In this document: piece by piece, positions 44,189-52,638 of the stretch
How positions within the stretch are numbered: position 1 is the first letter of the stretch
Layout: each line of letters begins with the position of its first letter
From: Vibrio ishigakensis
GTDB lineage: Bacteria; Pseudomonadota; Gammaproteobacteria; Enterobacterales; Vibrionaceae
NCBI RefSeq assembly: GCF_024347675.1
Contig: NZ_AP024882.1
Location: forward strand, 868,001 to 932,000
DNA length: 64,000 nucleotides
Direction: 5' to 3'
Notes under the pieces: generated by a model
Seen by the model: the letters and a program-made list of their open reading frames with translations, nothing else
What the model was told of the DNA's origin: nothing
Database searches by the model: none
Program-made: the position numbers and the translations under genes

Positions 44189-44207
44189 TTTCATATGAAA
44201 CTATAAT
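44189..44207 (+). promoter_or_regulatory. DeoR autoregulatory operator and -10
   Basis: TTTCATATGAAA (44189-44200) is a perfect 12-bp palindrome, one base before TATAAT (44202-44207) upstream of the DeoR gene. Sequence and spacing match the site at 37710 in front of the glycyl-radical operon. Confidence 0.75.
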
Positions 44208-44240
44208 GCTGTTGTTTGTAATTAAAAGGTAGTGGAACAG

Positions 44241-44981
44241 ATGAACTCAAGACAAAACGAAATCGTGCAGATAGTGAATGATAGAAAGCGCGTTCAGGTG
44301 ACCGAACTGTCTGAGATTATCGGGGTGTCTGGAGTGACTATCCGTCAGGATCTGAACTTCCTTGAACAGCAGGGCTATCTAAAGCGGGTGCATGGCGCGG
44401 CTACTGCGCTGCAAAACGACGATATCGATCATCGCTTAGAGGTGCGCTTCGATATCAAGCAGACACTTGCCAATAAGGCGGCAGACCTAGTCGATCCAAA
44501 TGAGACAGTGCTTATTGAGGGTGGCAGTGCCAACGCGCTATTGGCTCGCACCCTTGCCGAGCGCGGTGACGTTACCATTATCACGCCTTCGGCTTACATA
44601 GCTCACCTGATCCGTAATACCTCAGCCAACATCATCTTGCTTGGAGGTGTGTACCAGCACCAGGGTGAGAGCCTAGTTGGCCCACTAACTAAGCTGTGTA
44701 TCGAGAACATCCATTTCAGCACAGCATTTTTAGGCGTAGACGGCTTTCATCAGGATACTGGGTTTACCAGTCGGGACATGATGCGTGCAGATATTGCCGA
44801 GATGATTCTAGCTAAGAAGCGTCGCAATATAGTGCTCACTGACTCCAGTAAATTTGGGCAAATCTATCCCTCTACCATTGGCTCTATTAGCCAGATCTCA
44901 CTGCTACTTACCGATGAATCGGCTCCGAAAGAAGACCTTGATTTCCTTGAGTCACAAGGGGTTGAGGTTCAACTAGGCTAG
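44241..44981 (+). CDS. DeoR/GlpR family transcriptional regulator
   Basis: 246 residues from ATG 44241; a GTG at 44232 in the same frame lies too near the AAAAGG site. The N-terminal helix-turn-helix is clear (VQVTELSEIIGVSGVTIRQDLNFLEQQGYLKRVHGAA), then the sugar-phosphate-binding domain with LIEGGSANALLARTL and the family motif TSRDMMRADIAEMI. Its own promoter and that of the glycyl-radical operon carry the same operator (44189 and 37710), so autoregulation and repression of that operon are strongly suggested. The inducer is probably a phosphorylated intermediate. Confidence 0.92.
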   Translation: MNSRQNEIVQIVNDRKRVQVTELSEIIGVSGVTIRQDLNFLEQQGYLKRVHGAATALQNDDIDHRLEVRFDIKQTLANKAADLVDPNETVLIEGGSANALLARTLAERGDVTIITPSAYIAHLIRNTSANIILLGGVYQHQGESLVGPLTKLCIENIHFSTAFLGVDGFHQDTGFTSRDMMRADIAEMILAKKRRNIVLTDSSKFGQIYPSTIGSISQISLLLTDESAPKEDLDFLESQGVEVQLG

Positions 44982-45076
44982 AAAGCCTCTGCCTATCGAA
45001 TCGATAAGAAAGAGTGAATGTCATTACGTCGGTTAACCCCTTATTCTAGGCCCAGTTTAGATTTAAGGAAGTCGTG

Positions 45077-45952
45077 ATGAGTAGTAAGGCTTTAGTCGTT
45101 GAAGGCGGTGCAATGCGTGGCATCTTTGCCGCCGGTGTTTTAGATGCATTCTTGGAGCAAGAACATAACCCTTTTGATTTTGTAATGGGCGTCTCTGCGG
45201 GTGCGTCGAATATGCTGGGTTACCTTACGGGCGCTCATGGGCGTAGCTATAAGGTGATTACTGAGCTTGCCACCTCAGGTGAGTTTTTCAATCCAGCTCG
45301 TTTTGCCAGAGGTGGAAACCTGATGGATGTGAAGTGGCTCAGTGAAACCTCGATGCAACGTTATCCTCTCGATTTTGACCGCTTGTTTACCTCTGTTCCT
45401 TTCTTTGCTGCCGCCACCAATATCAACACAGGTGAGGCGGACTACTTTCGAGTCTCGCAGGATAATCTTGCTGATGTTATCGAGGCAACCACAGCCTTGC
45501 CTATTGCATACAAACGAACCCCATGCTTTTCAGGCGGTTGCTACGCCGATGGTGGTGTTGCTGATTCTATCCCAGTGAAAGAGGCGTACCGCAGAGGGGC
45601 CCGTGATATCACGGTTGTTCTGTCAGAGCCTTTGAGCTACAGCATGCCAAAGCTAAAAAACAATTGGTTTATCAAGAAGTTGCTCAAGGAAAACTCAACC
45701 ATAGCAGAGGCGCTTCAGGGTCGGGCCGATCGCTACAATCAGTCGCTAGACTTCATTCGTAATCCGCCAAGGGACGCCACTATTCGAGTTATCGCTCCGC
45801 CTGAAGGTTTTCCGGTGAGGCGCTTAACTCGTAAGCGCAAGCTGTTAGATACTGGCTATCAAATGGGGCTGGACGAAGGTTTTGCTCACGTGATGAATCT
45901 GCGAGGCATAGAGCACCTCTCGCCGGAAGAGTGCCCAGCTTGCTATGCCTGA
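45077..45952 (+). CDS. Patatin-like phospholipase family protein
   Basis: 291 residues from ATG 45077 (AAGGA about 8 bases before it). Patatin features are visible: glycine-rich EGGAMRGIFAAGVLDAF near the start, nucleophile motif GVSAGA at about 39-44, and the catalytic Asp in YADGGVADS. It resembles the YjjU-type cytoplasmic esterases. It should hydrolyse lipid acyl esters, but the substrate is not known. It stands alone, ending against the convergent SDR gene. Confidence 0.88.
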   Translation: MSSKALVVEGGAMRGIFAAGVLDAFLEQEHNPFDFVMGVSAGASNMLGYLTGAHGRSYKVITELATSGEFFNPARFARGGNLMDVKWLSETSMQRYPLDFDRLFTSVPFFAAATNINTGEADYFRVSQDNLADVIEATTALPIAYKRTPCFSGGCYADGGVADSIPVKEAYRRGARDITVVLSEPLSYSMPKLKNNWFIKKLLKENSTIAEALQGRADRYNQSLDFIRNPPRDATIRVIAPPEGFPVRRLTRKRKLLDTGYQMGLDEGFAHVMNLRGIEHLSPEECPACYA

Positions 45953-45960
45953 CCTCTGAT

Positions 45961-46785
45961 TTACGCAGCCTTTGCGATTATCTTAGTGACTAGATTGCCA
46001 AAGACTCCTTCACCGAATAGGCGAATGGTTAGCGCCATCAGCTTAGCGTCTGTGGTGCTCTGATAGACCAGTTTAGGGTTGCTAGCGAAGCCTGCCTTGA
46101 TAAGGGTGTTTACTGTAGATGTGGTATCTGAGCCCTTGTCGTAAGCGGTCTTTAAGAAGGTATGAGATTTCTTAATCGTTGCTTCATATGCGGCGACTCG
46201 GTTGCTGCTCAGCATATCTCCTAGCTGTATATCCGGCAGTTCAGTCTGCACACAACCCGGCTCTACGGTCGATATCTTAATATTGAAGTCGTGCACCTCT
46301 TGCTGAAGCGCTTTAGCCATACCGCTAAGTGCGTGCTTACTTGCGGAGTACCAAGCATTCATGCTGGAAGATGCACGAGCAGCTATGGAGGTAGTAAATA
46401 CTATTCGTCCCTGCTTTCGAGCGCGCATATGTGGTAGCACGGCTTGGGTAACGCGCGCCGCGCCATATACATTTACATCGAACTGCTTTTGTATATTGCA
46501 GATACTCTCGGACTCTACCGGCCCTGCAATTGGATAGCCTGCATTGGAGTAGACGATGTCGATACTTCCCACCTCCACAATCATGGCATTGACTATGTTT
46601 TGGATGCTACTGGCCTTGGTTACATCAACCTTAAACACCTTGGCACCTAACTCTTCCAGCGGCTTTAGTCTGTCTAAACGCCTCGCTCCGCAATAGACAT
46701 TATGTTGCTGTTTCAGAAGCTTCACTGCTAGGTCATAACCTATGCCAGATGAGGCACCTATGACCAAAATATTCTTGGGTTTCAT
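45961..46785 (-). CDS. SDR family oxidoreductase
   Basis: 274 residues with GASSGIGYDLA near residue 10, SNAGYPIAG near 86, SIAARASS and the catalytic YSASK. It is a classical short-chain dehydrogenase. A GCAGTA-N5-TACTGC palindrome lies about 57 bases upstream of its start, in the region shared with the divergent LuxR-type regulator, which suggests it is a target. The substrate is unknown. Confidence 0.87.
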   Translation of the reverse strand: MKPKNILVIGASSGIGYDLAVKLLKQQHNVYCGARRLDRLKPLEELGAKVFKVDVTKASSIQNIVNAMIVEVGSIDIVYSNAGYPIAGPVESESICNIQKQFDVNVYGAARVTQAVLPHMRARKQGRIVFTTSIAARASSSMNAWYSASKHALSGMAKALQQEVHDFNIKISTVEPGCVQTELPDIQLGDMLSSNRVAAYEATIKKSHTFLKTAYDKGSDTTSTVNTLIKAGFASNPKLVYQSTTDAKLMALTIRLFGEGVFGNLVTKIIAKAA

Positions 46786-46841
46786 ATTTATTATTCTTGT
46801 TACATCAGAGGGCTATGGTAATTCTGATGCTTGTTAAAATA

Positions 46842-46860
46842 TGCAGTAGAAATTACTGCA
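46842..46860. promoter_or_regulatory. GCAGTA-N5-TACTGC operator, site 1
   Basis: TGCAGTA and TACTGCA flank GAAAT in the SDR/LuxR divergent region. An identical 17-bp core with another spacer stands at 48177. The two sites suggest one regulator. Confidence 0.65.
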
Positions 46861-46935
46861 AAACATCTTAGCAAGTTGACTCATAATTAGCCGTTGTTAC
46901 AGTGGTAGTAGCCCAAATCAATTCTTTGACTCCTT

Positions 46936-47709
46936 ATGCCTGAAATTTCCTTCGAAGCCCTATTAACCCAACAGGTTGACGCGCTTATGTCGAGTAAACC
47001 TGCTGAGTTTGAATCTACCTTTAGAGATGTCGCTTTACAGGCGTTGCAGTGGTTTAACCTTGATAGGATGACTCTGTTTCCTAACTCGATGATTTTGCTC
47101 AACGACGGTAAATCAATATCTGTATCTAGGCAGGGGATACCGGAGCTGGATAAGACAAAATATGTGGTCGGAAACTACAAAGGCTATCTCAAGCTACTGC
47201 GCCATAAGAGGGAGATCCAGACCTTTAACTCTGATCAATTAGCTACTTCAGGTGTGGGGCCTCTTGAGGAGCTATACAAGGATGGCGGCCGCTGGCATGG
47301 CATAATCCGTCTCGAGCTTTTCGGGCAGCTATGGGGTGCGCTGGCTTTTTCTCGATTCTCCGAAGGCGAGCATGACCTTAATCAAGAAGAGGTCAGGCGC
47401 TTAAAACTTCTTTGCGATACTTGGCTGGTTTATTGGCAACATTCCACTATCACACGTAGCCTTCGTCAGACGGCTGAGCAACAGGGTGATGAGAGTGAAA
47501 AACTGCTTAGACTCAGCAAGAAGCAGTGCACCGTATTAGCACTCTTAGCTCAGGGACTGACCGCGAAACAGTGCGCAGAGAAACTCTTCTTAAGCCCGCG
47601 AACCATAGAGTCCCACAAGTACCGAATGTTGGATCTTCTGGATCTTGAGAACCACACAGAGCTGGTTCAGTTTGCCCTTCGTAACGGGCTTGGAATAGAG
47701 GCTAGTTAA
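46936..47709 (+). CDS. LuxR family transcriptional regulator
   Basis: 257 residues. The C-terminal LuxR-type helix-turn-helix is clear: LSKKQCTVLALLAQGLTAKQCAEKLFLSPRTIESHKYRM (about 190-230). The N-terminal 170 residues have no recognisable autoinducer domain; GAF-like sensing is possible. It is divergent from the SDR and followed by a convergent membrane gene. The two nearby GCAGTA-N5-TACTGC sites may be its binding sites. No LuxI is present. Confidence 0.85.
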   Translation: MPEISFEALLTQQVDALMSSKPAEFESTFRDVALQALQWFNLDRMTLFPNSMILLNDGKSISVSRQGIPELDKTKYVVGNYKGYLKLLRHKREIQTFNSDQLATSGVGPLEELYKDGGRWHGIIRLELFGQLWGALAFSRFSEGEHDLNQEEVRRLKLLCDTWLVYWQHSTITRSLRQTAEQQGDESEKLLRLSKKQCTVLALLAQGLTAKQCAEKLFLSPRTIESHKYRMLDLLDLENHTELVQFALRNGLGIEAS

Positions 47710-48119
47710 CCTGCCTGATAATCCACAGTCGATGGCTTGGCCTCAAACCAGTAGCCTAAGGTATACAAGCAAATGGTGATGTCGGTTACTGCGAAAGGGA
47801 TAAAGTACTGGTTTAGATAAGCGGTCTCAGGATTAAAGTGGTTTGAGCTAAACAGATACACCATGAATAGCTTTTCTAGGAAAGAGTAGAGGATAATCGG
47901 TTCTCTCCAGCGCTCTACAAACGCTGCCATCACGATAAAAAATCCCATCAAACCCACCATGATTCCCCAGTGCCGAATCAGAAATACGTAGCTGGGATCG
48001 TAACTAAGGTTATTCATCTCTCGCAGTGCATCGGCCGGGTCGATGGCATAGATCCCCGCATACATAGTGATGAGCCCACCTATGATCAGAAATGGCTTCA
48101 AGAATCGGTTAAATATCAT
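47706..48119 (-). CDS. Small membrane protein, unknown function
   Basis: 137 residues with four predicted membrane helices (about 8-27, 48-67, 75-95 and 105-125). The sequence HWGIMVGLMGFFIVMAAF and the C-terminal YFIPFAVTDITICLYTLGYWF are unfamiliar to me as a named family. It converges on the LuxR-type gene, sharing the bases TTAA of both stops. It is divergent from the DUF2798 gene, with the GCAGTA-N5-TACTGC site 2 between them. Confidence 0.7.
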   Translation of the reverse strand: MIFNRFLKPFLIIGGLITMYAGIYAIDPADALREMNNLSYDPSYVFLIRHWGIMVGLMGFFIVMAAFVERWREPIILYSFLEKLFMVYLFSSNHFNPETAYLNQYFIPFAVTDITICLYTLGYWFEAKPSTVDYQAG

Positions 48120-48176
48120 ATTAAGTGTCGGTCATTAGTGTTTGCCAAAGAGTAACCAGAGGTGACTTTGTTGTGA

Positions 48177-48193
48177 GCAGTAAAATCTACTGC
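48177..48193. promoter_or_regulatory. GCAGTA-N5-TACTGC operator, site 2
   Basis: GCAGTA and TACTGC flank AAATC in the region between the divergent membrane gene and DUF2798 gene. Its centre lies about 20 bases before the -35 of the DUF2798 promoter, a class I activator position. Confidence 0.65.
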
Positions 48194-48204
48194 AATTCAA
48201 TTAG

Positions 48205-48248
48205 TTGACAAAATCAATTACCTTTAATATAGTTGTCATTGTCAACTA
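48205..48248 (+). promoter_or_regulatory. Strong sigma-70 promoter with palindromic operator
   Basis: TTGACA (48205-48210), 17-base spacer, TATAGT (48228-48233). TAGTTGTCATTGTCAACTA (48230-48248) overlaps the -10 and start point and is a palindrome but for A/T mismatches near its centre. It could be the operator of a repressor. Confidence 0.75.
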
Positions 48249-48264
48249 CATTAAAGGTGAGAAT

Positions 48265-48753
48265 ATGATGAATGCACAAACTGCGACCATGGATCTTGAG
48301 GTAAGCAAAACTCCACTTGTTCTAAAGGTTCTGGTGGTGCTTGCAATGATGACCTTGATGGGAGGCACTCTAACGGGAGTGATGACTTACTTTAATCTCG
48401 GCTACAGCGACAGCTTTTTCAAAGATTGGTTTGGTTCTTTCTCCACAGTGGCTATGACGGTAATGCCAATGGGATTTGTGCTAATGGTGAGCTTGACTAA
48501 GCTAGCGGAGCGATTGTTTTCCAATGTGAGTGAACATGCTCGCAATCTTGTCATCGGCGTTATCATTGCAGGCATTATGGAGTCAGGAATGGCCTTTGCA
48601 ACGGCTATGAACAATATCGGCTTCGACGACAAAGAGCTGTTTATGGATGCTTGGTTTAATGGTTTGATTGGAGCACTGCCTGTTGCCTTGGTACTAATGA
48701 TTACCGTAAACATGACCATCAAGCCAAAGGTAGAGAAGTTCTTAAAAAGTTAA
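48265..48753 (+). CDS. DUF2798 domain membrane protein
   Basis: 162 residues from ATG 48265 (AAGGTGAG before it; the open frame to 48205 would start inside the promoter). Four membrane helices in two similar hairpins, each with a F...F.W..F... or W.NG pattern (FKDWFGSFSTVAMTVMPMG and MDAWFNGLIGALPVALVL), as in proteins of DUF2798. Function unknown. Strong promoter with operator directly upstream. Confidence 0.78.
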   Translation: MMNAQTATMDLEVSKTPLVLKVLVVLAMMTLMGGTLTGVMTYFNLGYSDSFFKDWFGSFSTVAMTVMPMGFVLMVSLTKLAERLFSNVSEHARNLVIGVIIAGIMESGMAFATAMNNIGFDDKELFMDAWFNGLIGALPVALVLMITVNMTIKPKVEKFLKS

Positions 48754-48853
48754 CCTTTTAAAGGCTAAAGGCCATTACTAGCAAACTAGCTCTATTGTGG
48801 ATAAAACTTAGTTTTTATCCACGTCGATTGGTATTTATTCACGTTCCGATAGG

Positions 48854-49729
48854 ATGGTAAGCACGTACGCAGGTTACAGGAATAGGGTAGTGCTCAAGGA
48901 ACTGGTGCTTTTTAAACACGTTTATGAGGGAGATAACTTTAGGGAATCAGCCAAAAAGGCCGGAACCTCGATAGCTTCTCTCTCACGTGCTATTGCAGGG
49001 CTTGAGCGAGACTGCGGCAAGAAGCTATTTCTTAAAGATGGCACCAGCACCATACCCACCAATGAAGCCCGCTCTCTCTACTACAGCGTTGTTGATTGCC
49101 TCAATTCAATTAACCATGAGTACGAGGTTTTTCGTAACCACACACCTCAGATCACCTTGTTAAAACCACTGCAAGTTCATAGCGAGTTATTTGTTCAACT
49201 GCTGCATGACGAAGAAATCATGGGCAGCCAGTTTTCGTTTAAAGAAAGGAACAATTACCCCTCTAGAAACAAGGCCTATGCTGATCTCTTGATTGGAGAG
49301 ATAGACCTGTTTATCGATAAGAAACCGATACAGGATAGGCGCTATCAGTGCCACAAGATTGCGGTCTGTGACCTAGTATTTATCTACTCCAAGCAGTTTC
49401 ACCAACAAACCTTAGATATCGCTGTCGAGCGACTCATCAAGCTTAAGTGGCTAGACGATTACAGCGAGAAGTTTGTTGCCAATGCAAACAGCGGTGAATA
49501 CCTGATTGATAGCCTTGCTTCTTTCTACGAGATCATCAAAAACTCCAAATACGTGGGCATTGCGCCAAAACAGACTGCAAACCAGCTAAATTCAAATCAT
49601 TATTGGCATTCAGAGCCTATGGGGCAGTTGGAGTTGTATTTGATTGCTGCTAACCGAAACCTAGTCAACAAGCCTGCTGTACAACAGCTTCTTGATAAGA
49701 TCAGAAATTCTGAGTTGATTCTGCGCTAG
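48854..49729 (+). CDS. LysR-like transcriptional regulator
   Basis: 291 residues. The first 70 residues form a LysR-type winged helix (LVLFKHVYEGDNFRESAKKAGTSIASLSRAIAGLERDCGKKLFLKD). The rest is a substrate-binding-type domain, shortened and diverged relative to the standard family, with low similarity to what I know. It stands beside the DUF2798 gene on the same strand but with a 100-base gap. The target is unknown. Its end overlaps the next, convergent gene by 4 bases. Confidence 0.78.
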   Translation: MVSTYAGYRNRVVLKELVLFKHVYEGDNFRESAKKAGTSIASLSRAIAGLERDCGKKLFLKDGTSTIPTNEARSLYYSVVDCLNSINHEYEVFRNHTPQITLLKPLQVHSELFVQLLHDEEIMGSQFSFKERNNYPSRNKAYADLLIGEIDLFIDKKPIQDRRYQCHKIAVCDLVFIYSKQFHQQTLDIAVERLIKLKWLDDYSEKFVANANSGEYLIDSLASFYEIIKNSKYVGIAPKQTANQLNSNHYWHSEPMGQLELYLIAANRNLVNKPAVQQLLDKIRNSELILR

Positions 49730-50328
49730 ATATCAAAAACACTGTCGTTCACCACTTCCCATGCTGAAGGTTGCTCTGCCTTATTTAAAGCGAGCTTGCT
49801 AGTAGATGGTGTGTCATACATTCTCTCGATTACTTCTTTTGCGGCTTGTTTATCGTTGAGGTAACCAGATAGCGTCGAAAGAAGTTGATTGTAGAGTTTG
49901 GAGTGTTTCTGATCTTGTCGAAACTCGCCTCTAAGGTTGCCATAGTAAGGACTGTGCACGTCTAGGCTAGCTCTATGGTGCGCCTTTCGGTAAATACCAG
50001 CTAAGAACATATACACACAACTTGAGTTGCAGTAGGTCTCTACATGGGTGTTCCAGCCGGCCTTGTGTATGTAGTCGCTGATCTTCAGTGCATCGTCAAA
50101 ATAACCGCCATTAGATTGCAGAATGACTGAAGAAATCTTGGTTTTTACCGCAGAAACAAAGTTTAAGAAGTCTTTGTACTCACCGTCTCGAATGTCGCCA
50201 TTGATCACCAAGGCTTGTTCCTTATTACCCTTCATCTGATAGGTTTTGTATTGGGCTGCATTGGCATTGATTGAGAGGCTCATTAATAGCATCAAAGACA
50301 GACTGAGAGAGAAAAGTTTCTGTGTCAT
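49726..50328 (-). CDS. Secreted ClpP/crotonase-like protein
   Basis: 200 residues with a signal peptide (MTQKLFSLSLSLMLLMSLSINANA). The core has INGDIRDGEYKDF, SNGGYFDDALKISDYIHKAG, CNSSCVYMFLAGIYRKA and LDVHSPY, the layout I know from periplasmic ClpP-fold proteins of the COG3904 type. A Ser in NSSC and His in DVH stand in place of the catalytic Ser and His. Proteolysis is unproven. Function unknown. Stands alone on its strand. Confidence 0.72.
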   Translation of the reverse strand: MTQKLFSLSLSLMLLMSLSINANAAQYKTYQMKGNKEQALVINGDIRDGEYKDFLNFVSAVKTKISSVILQSNGGYFDDALKISDYIHKAGWNTHVETYCNSSCVYMFLAGIYRKAHHRASLDVHSPYYGNLRGEFRQDQKHSKLYNQLLSTLSGYLNDKQAAKEVIERMYDTPSTSKLALNKAEQPSAWEVVNDSVFDI

Positions 50329-50662
50329 AAAAGGCCTCGTCCATTGAAATAATTATGCGACCCCCTTGAACAGATTTATAACCGCTACCCATTAAGGGTT
50401 AAATGAAACAAAGCGTTTCATCGGTTTTGAGTGATGCAGGTCTCGTTCACTTCAATTAGTTGTTGAACTTATTTTAGGAAAAGCTCGGCTTATAGAAGCG
50501 ATCCAGTTCTTAATTGACACTACTGTTAGCTTTAGCCTAACAAATGTATAGGTTTAGCCTGTCTAGTCCGAACGATTAGGCTGGAATATTATCCTCGACA
50601 CTTAAGCAGGAAAGCTCCTGCTGTTATCTATTTAGTGTCCATGAGTGGACGAGGAAATCCGT
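50329..50662. other. Intergenic region with leader hairpins
   Basis: About 330 bases. At 50597-50639 GACACT pairs with AGTGTC, enclosing AGCAGGA...TCCTGCT (50605-50622), so the leader of the MFS gene can fold into a nested hairpin that ends just before its Shine-Dalgarno. No known riboswitch was recognised. Confidence 0.4.
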
Positions 50663-51892
50663 ATGACCTCTATTGCTAAGCATGCCGAACAGGGCAGTAC
50701 TCACAGCAAACCTAGCGTTAGTTTAACCCTTTTAGTGGGTCTCCCACTGTTTACCCTTTTGCCCCTAGGTTTGGATATCTTTTTACCGGCCGTGTATGAC
50801 ATTGGTGCCTTCTTCGGCAACACAGACGTGCCATCATTTGCCATCAGCATCTACATGCTGTTCTGGGGAGTAGGCCAGCTCTTCTAGGGTGGTATGGCAG
50901 ACAAGCTGGGCAAGAAGAATATTGCACTTATCGGTCTGGTTACTTTTGCCTTGAGCTCGTTTGCCATTGCCAATGTTGGAAGCAGTGATAGCTTTGAGTT
51001 CCTTGGATTAAGGGCATTGCAAAGCTTTGGTGGTAGCGCTTGTTTTACCGCGATTTTTGCATTGATCCGTATGCGTTTTGAAGGTGAAAACCTTAACAAA
51101 GCCTATAGCTATCTAAACGGAATCTTGGCATTCGTACCTGTGAGTGCTCCGTTGATTGGCGCTTATATCGTTGCGCACAGCTCTTGGTTTGTTCTATTTG
51201 AAATCATGGCTGTTTTGGGAGCTCTGAGCCTAGTTTGGATCTTCTTTATGCTGCCTGCAGAAAAAGCCGATACATCTTCCTCGGTGGGTACTTCTAAAGC
51301 GAGCCTGGTGCAAGGTTATCTATCGGTGCTGGCGAACGCTAGATTTAGAACGTATCTGTTCTTCGCTCTTATCGCCCAAACCTTGTTTATCTATCTACTG
51401 ACTGTTGCACCTATGTATTTGATGGGAAGCCTAGACATGTCACAAGTGGCTTTTGGTGAGATGTTTATGGTGATTGCGATTGTATTTATGGTGGGCAGCT
51501 TCTTGTCACCGAAGATCAATCAGATGATAAATATCCAATCGCTAGTGAAGCTCTCATTGGTGTTGATAGTGGCTGGTGGCGCAATGATGTTTTTGATGAG
51601 CGGTATTGCGCAATGGTACTCACTGATTGTCCCTATGGTTATCATCGCCTTTGGTTGTACCATGCTACTGAGCAGTTCACCTGCTAACGCATTGGCTGAA
51701 CTAAAAGAAAGCGCAGGTGTGGCTAGCGGTTTATATACAGCAACAACCTTTGGTATGGGCGCAGTAATCTCAGCACTTGTAGCTAATTTCGTGGATAGTG
51801 CCGACCTATCTCAAGTGTCATTGGTTTATACGCTATTCGCGCTGCTTGCTCTGGTGGTGTTTTTCTTCAACGAGAGCATGAAGAAGGCTTAA
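50663..51892 (+). pseudogene. MFS transporter interrupted by an in-frame amber codon
   Basis: A Bcr/CflA-type MFS transporter of 410 codons in one frame, broken by TAG at 50885-50887. The first part (about 74 residues, MTSIAKHAEQ... to WGVGQLF) has two helices; the part after the stop continues GGMADKLGKKN, the loop 2-3 motif of MFS proteins, so the stop replaces a residue inside that motif (Tyr or similar is usual). The downstream part starts at ATG 50894 with AGGG about 6 bases before it, so it might be made separately, missing helices 1-2. TAG is not a selenocysteine codon. Nonsense mutation or sequencing error are the likely causes. Confidence 0.8.
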
Positions 51893-51902
51893 AAAGCAAA
51901 AG

Positions 51903-51930
51903 AAAGGCCACTGTGTTTACAGTGGCCTTT
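51903..51930. terminator. Bidirectional terminator between convergent genes
   Basis: AAAGGCCACTG and CAGTGGCCTTT form an 11-bp stem with a 6-base loop, between the MFS gene and the convergent SDR gene; short T-runs are within the stem ends. Confidence 0.8.
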
Positions 51931-51945
51931 AGCTTTAGGTGAAAA

Positions 51946-52638
51946 TTACCACTCGATGTCTGAGCCATCGAAGACCTTGAAACTTCCTGATGTCTCTAGG
52001 GTAAGCTGCTCCGCTTGATTGATGATGCCGGCCACACTTTCTTGAGGGGTGAATGTTGCATCTTTACCGCCCATATCTGTCTGAACCCAGCCAGGGTGTA
52101 CGGCTAGTGTTTTCACACCTTGCTCAGCTAGGTTGCGTGCTGCAGATACAAGGATCTGGTTTAGCGCCGCTTTAGAGGTGCGGTAGCTGTACATGTTGCC
52201 AGAACCATTGTCACCGATACTCGCTACACGGCTTGAAATACCGATAATCGTTTTATGCTCACTCGCCGCAACGTTGTCACGAAGCGCTTGAATAAGAAGG
52301 GCTGGTGCAACAGTGTTGATGTTAAGAACTTCCAGCCATTTGCTCTGAGTCATTTCACCCAATGTCGCGCAGTCGTCACCCAGAACACCCGCGTTTAGGA
52401 TAAGGTGATCGATAGCTTGGCCTTTAAGTGTCTCAGGCAGAGCATTGATGTCAGCCTCATTGGTTACATCTAGTTTGATGAGTTCAACCTTAGGATTGTC
52501 CGAAGCGTATTTTGTTAACTCTGTCGCGCTTTCTGGTGAGCGGCATGCTGCTAGTACATCCCAACCCTTTGCACTGTACTGACGAACAAACTCAAGACCC
52601 AAGCCTCTGTTTGCACCTGTGATTAAAACCTTTGTCAT
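51946..52638 (-). CDS. SDR family oxidoreductase (C-factor-like)
   Basis: 230 residues from ATG 52638 (AGAGGAT about 8 bases before it; the ATG at 52644 is too close to it). GANRGLGLEFVRQY at the start, NAGVLGDD, GISSRVAS and YRTSKAALNQ place it in the C-factor-type SDRs. A perfect 19-bp palindrome lies about 92 bases upstream of the start, suggesting specific repression. Substrate unknown. Confidence 0.85.
   Translation of the reverse strand: MTKVLITGANRGLGLEFVRQYSAKGWDVLAACRSPESATELTKYASDNPKVELIKLDVTNEADINALPETLKGQAIDHLILNAGVLGDDCATLGEMTQSKWLEVLNINTVAPALLIQALRDNVAASEHKTIIGISSRVASIGDNGSGNMYSYRTSKAALNQILVSAARNLAEQGVKTLAVHPGWVQTDMGGKDATFTPQESVAGIINQAEQLTLETSGSFKVFDGSDIEW

Noticed and set aside
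46936..47709. Quorum-sensing receptor with autoinducer domain
   Set aside because: Only the C-terminal LuxR-type helix-turn-helix is recognisable; no LuxI or acyl-homoserine-lactone-binding motif was seen.
50885..50887. Recoded stop codon (selenocysteine or pyrrolysine)
   Set aside because: Selenocysteine uses TGA, and no pyrrolysine system is expected in this lineage; a nonsense mutation is simpler.
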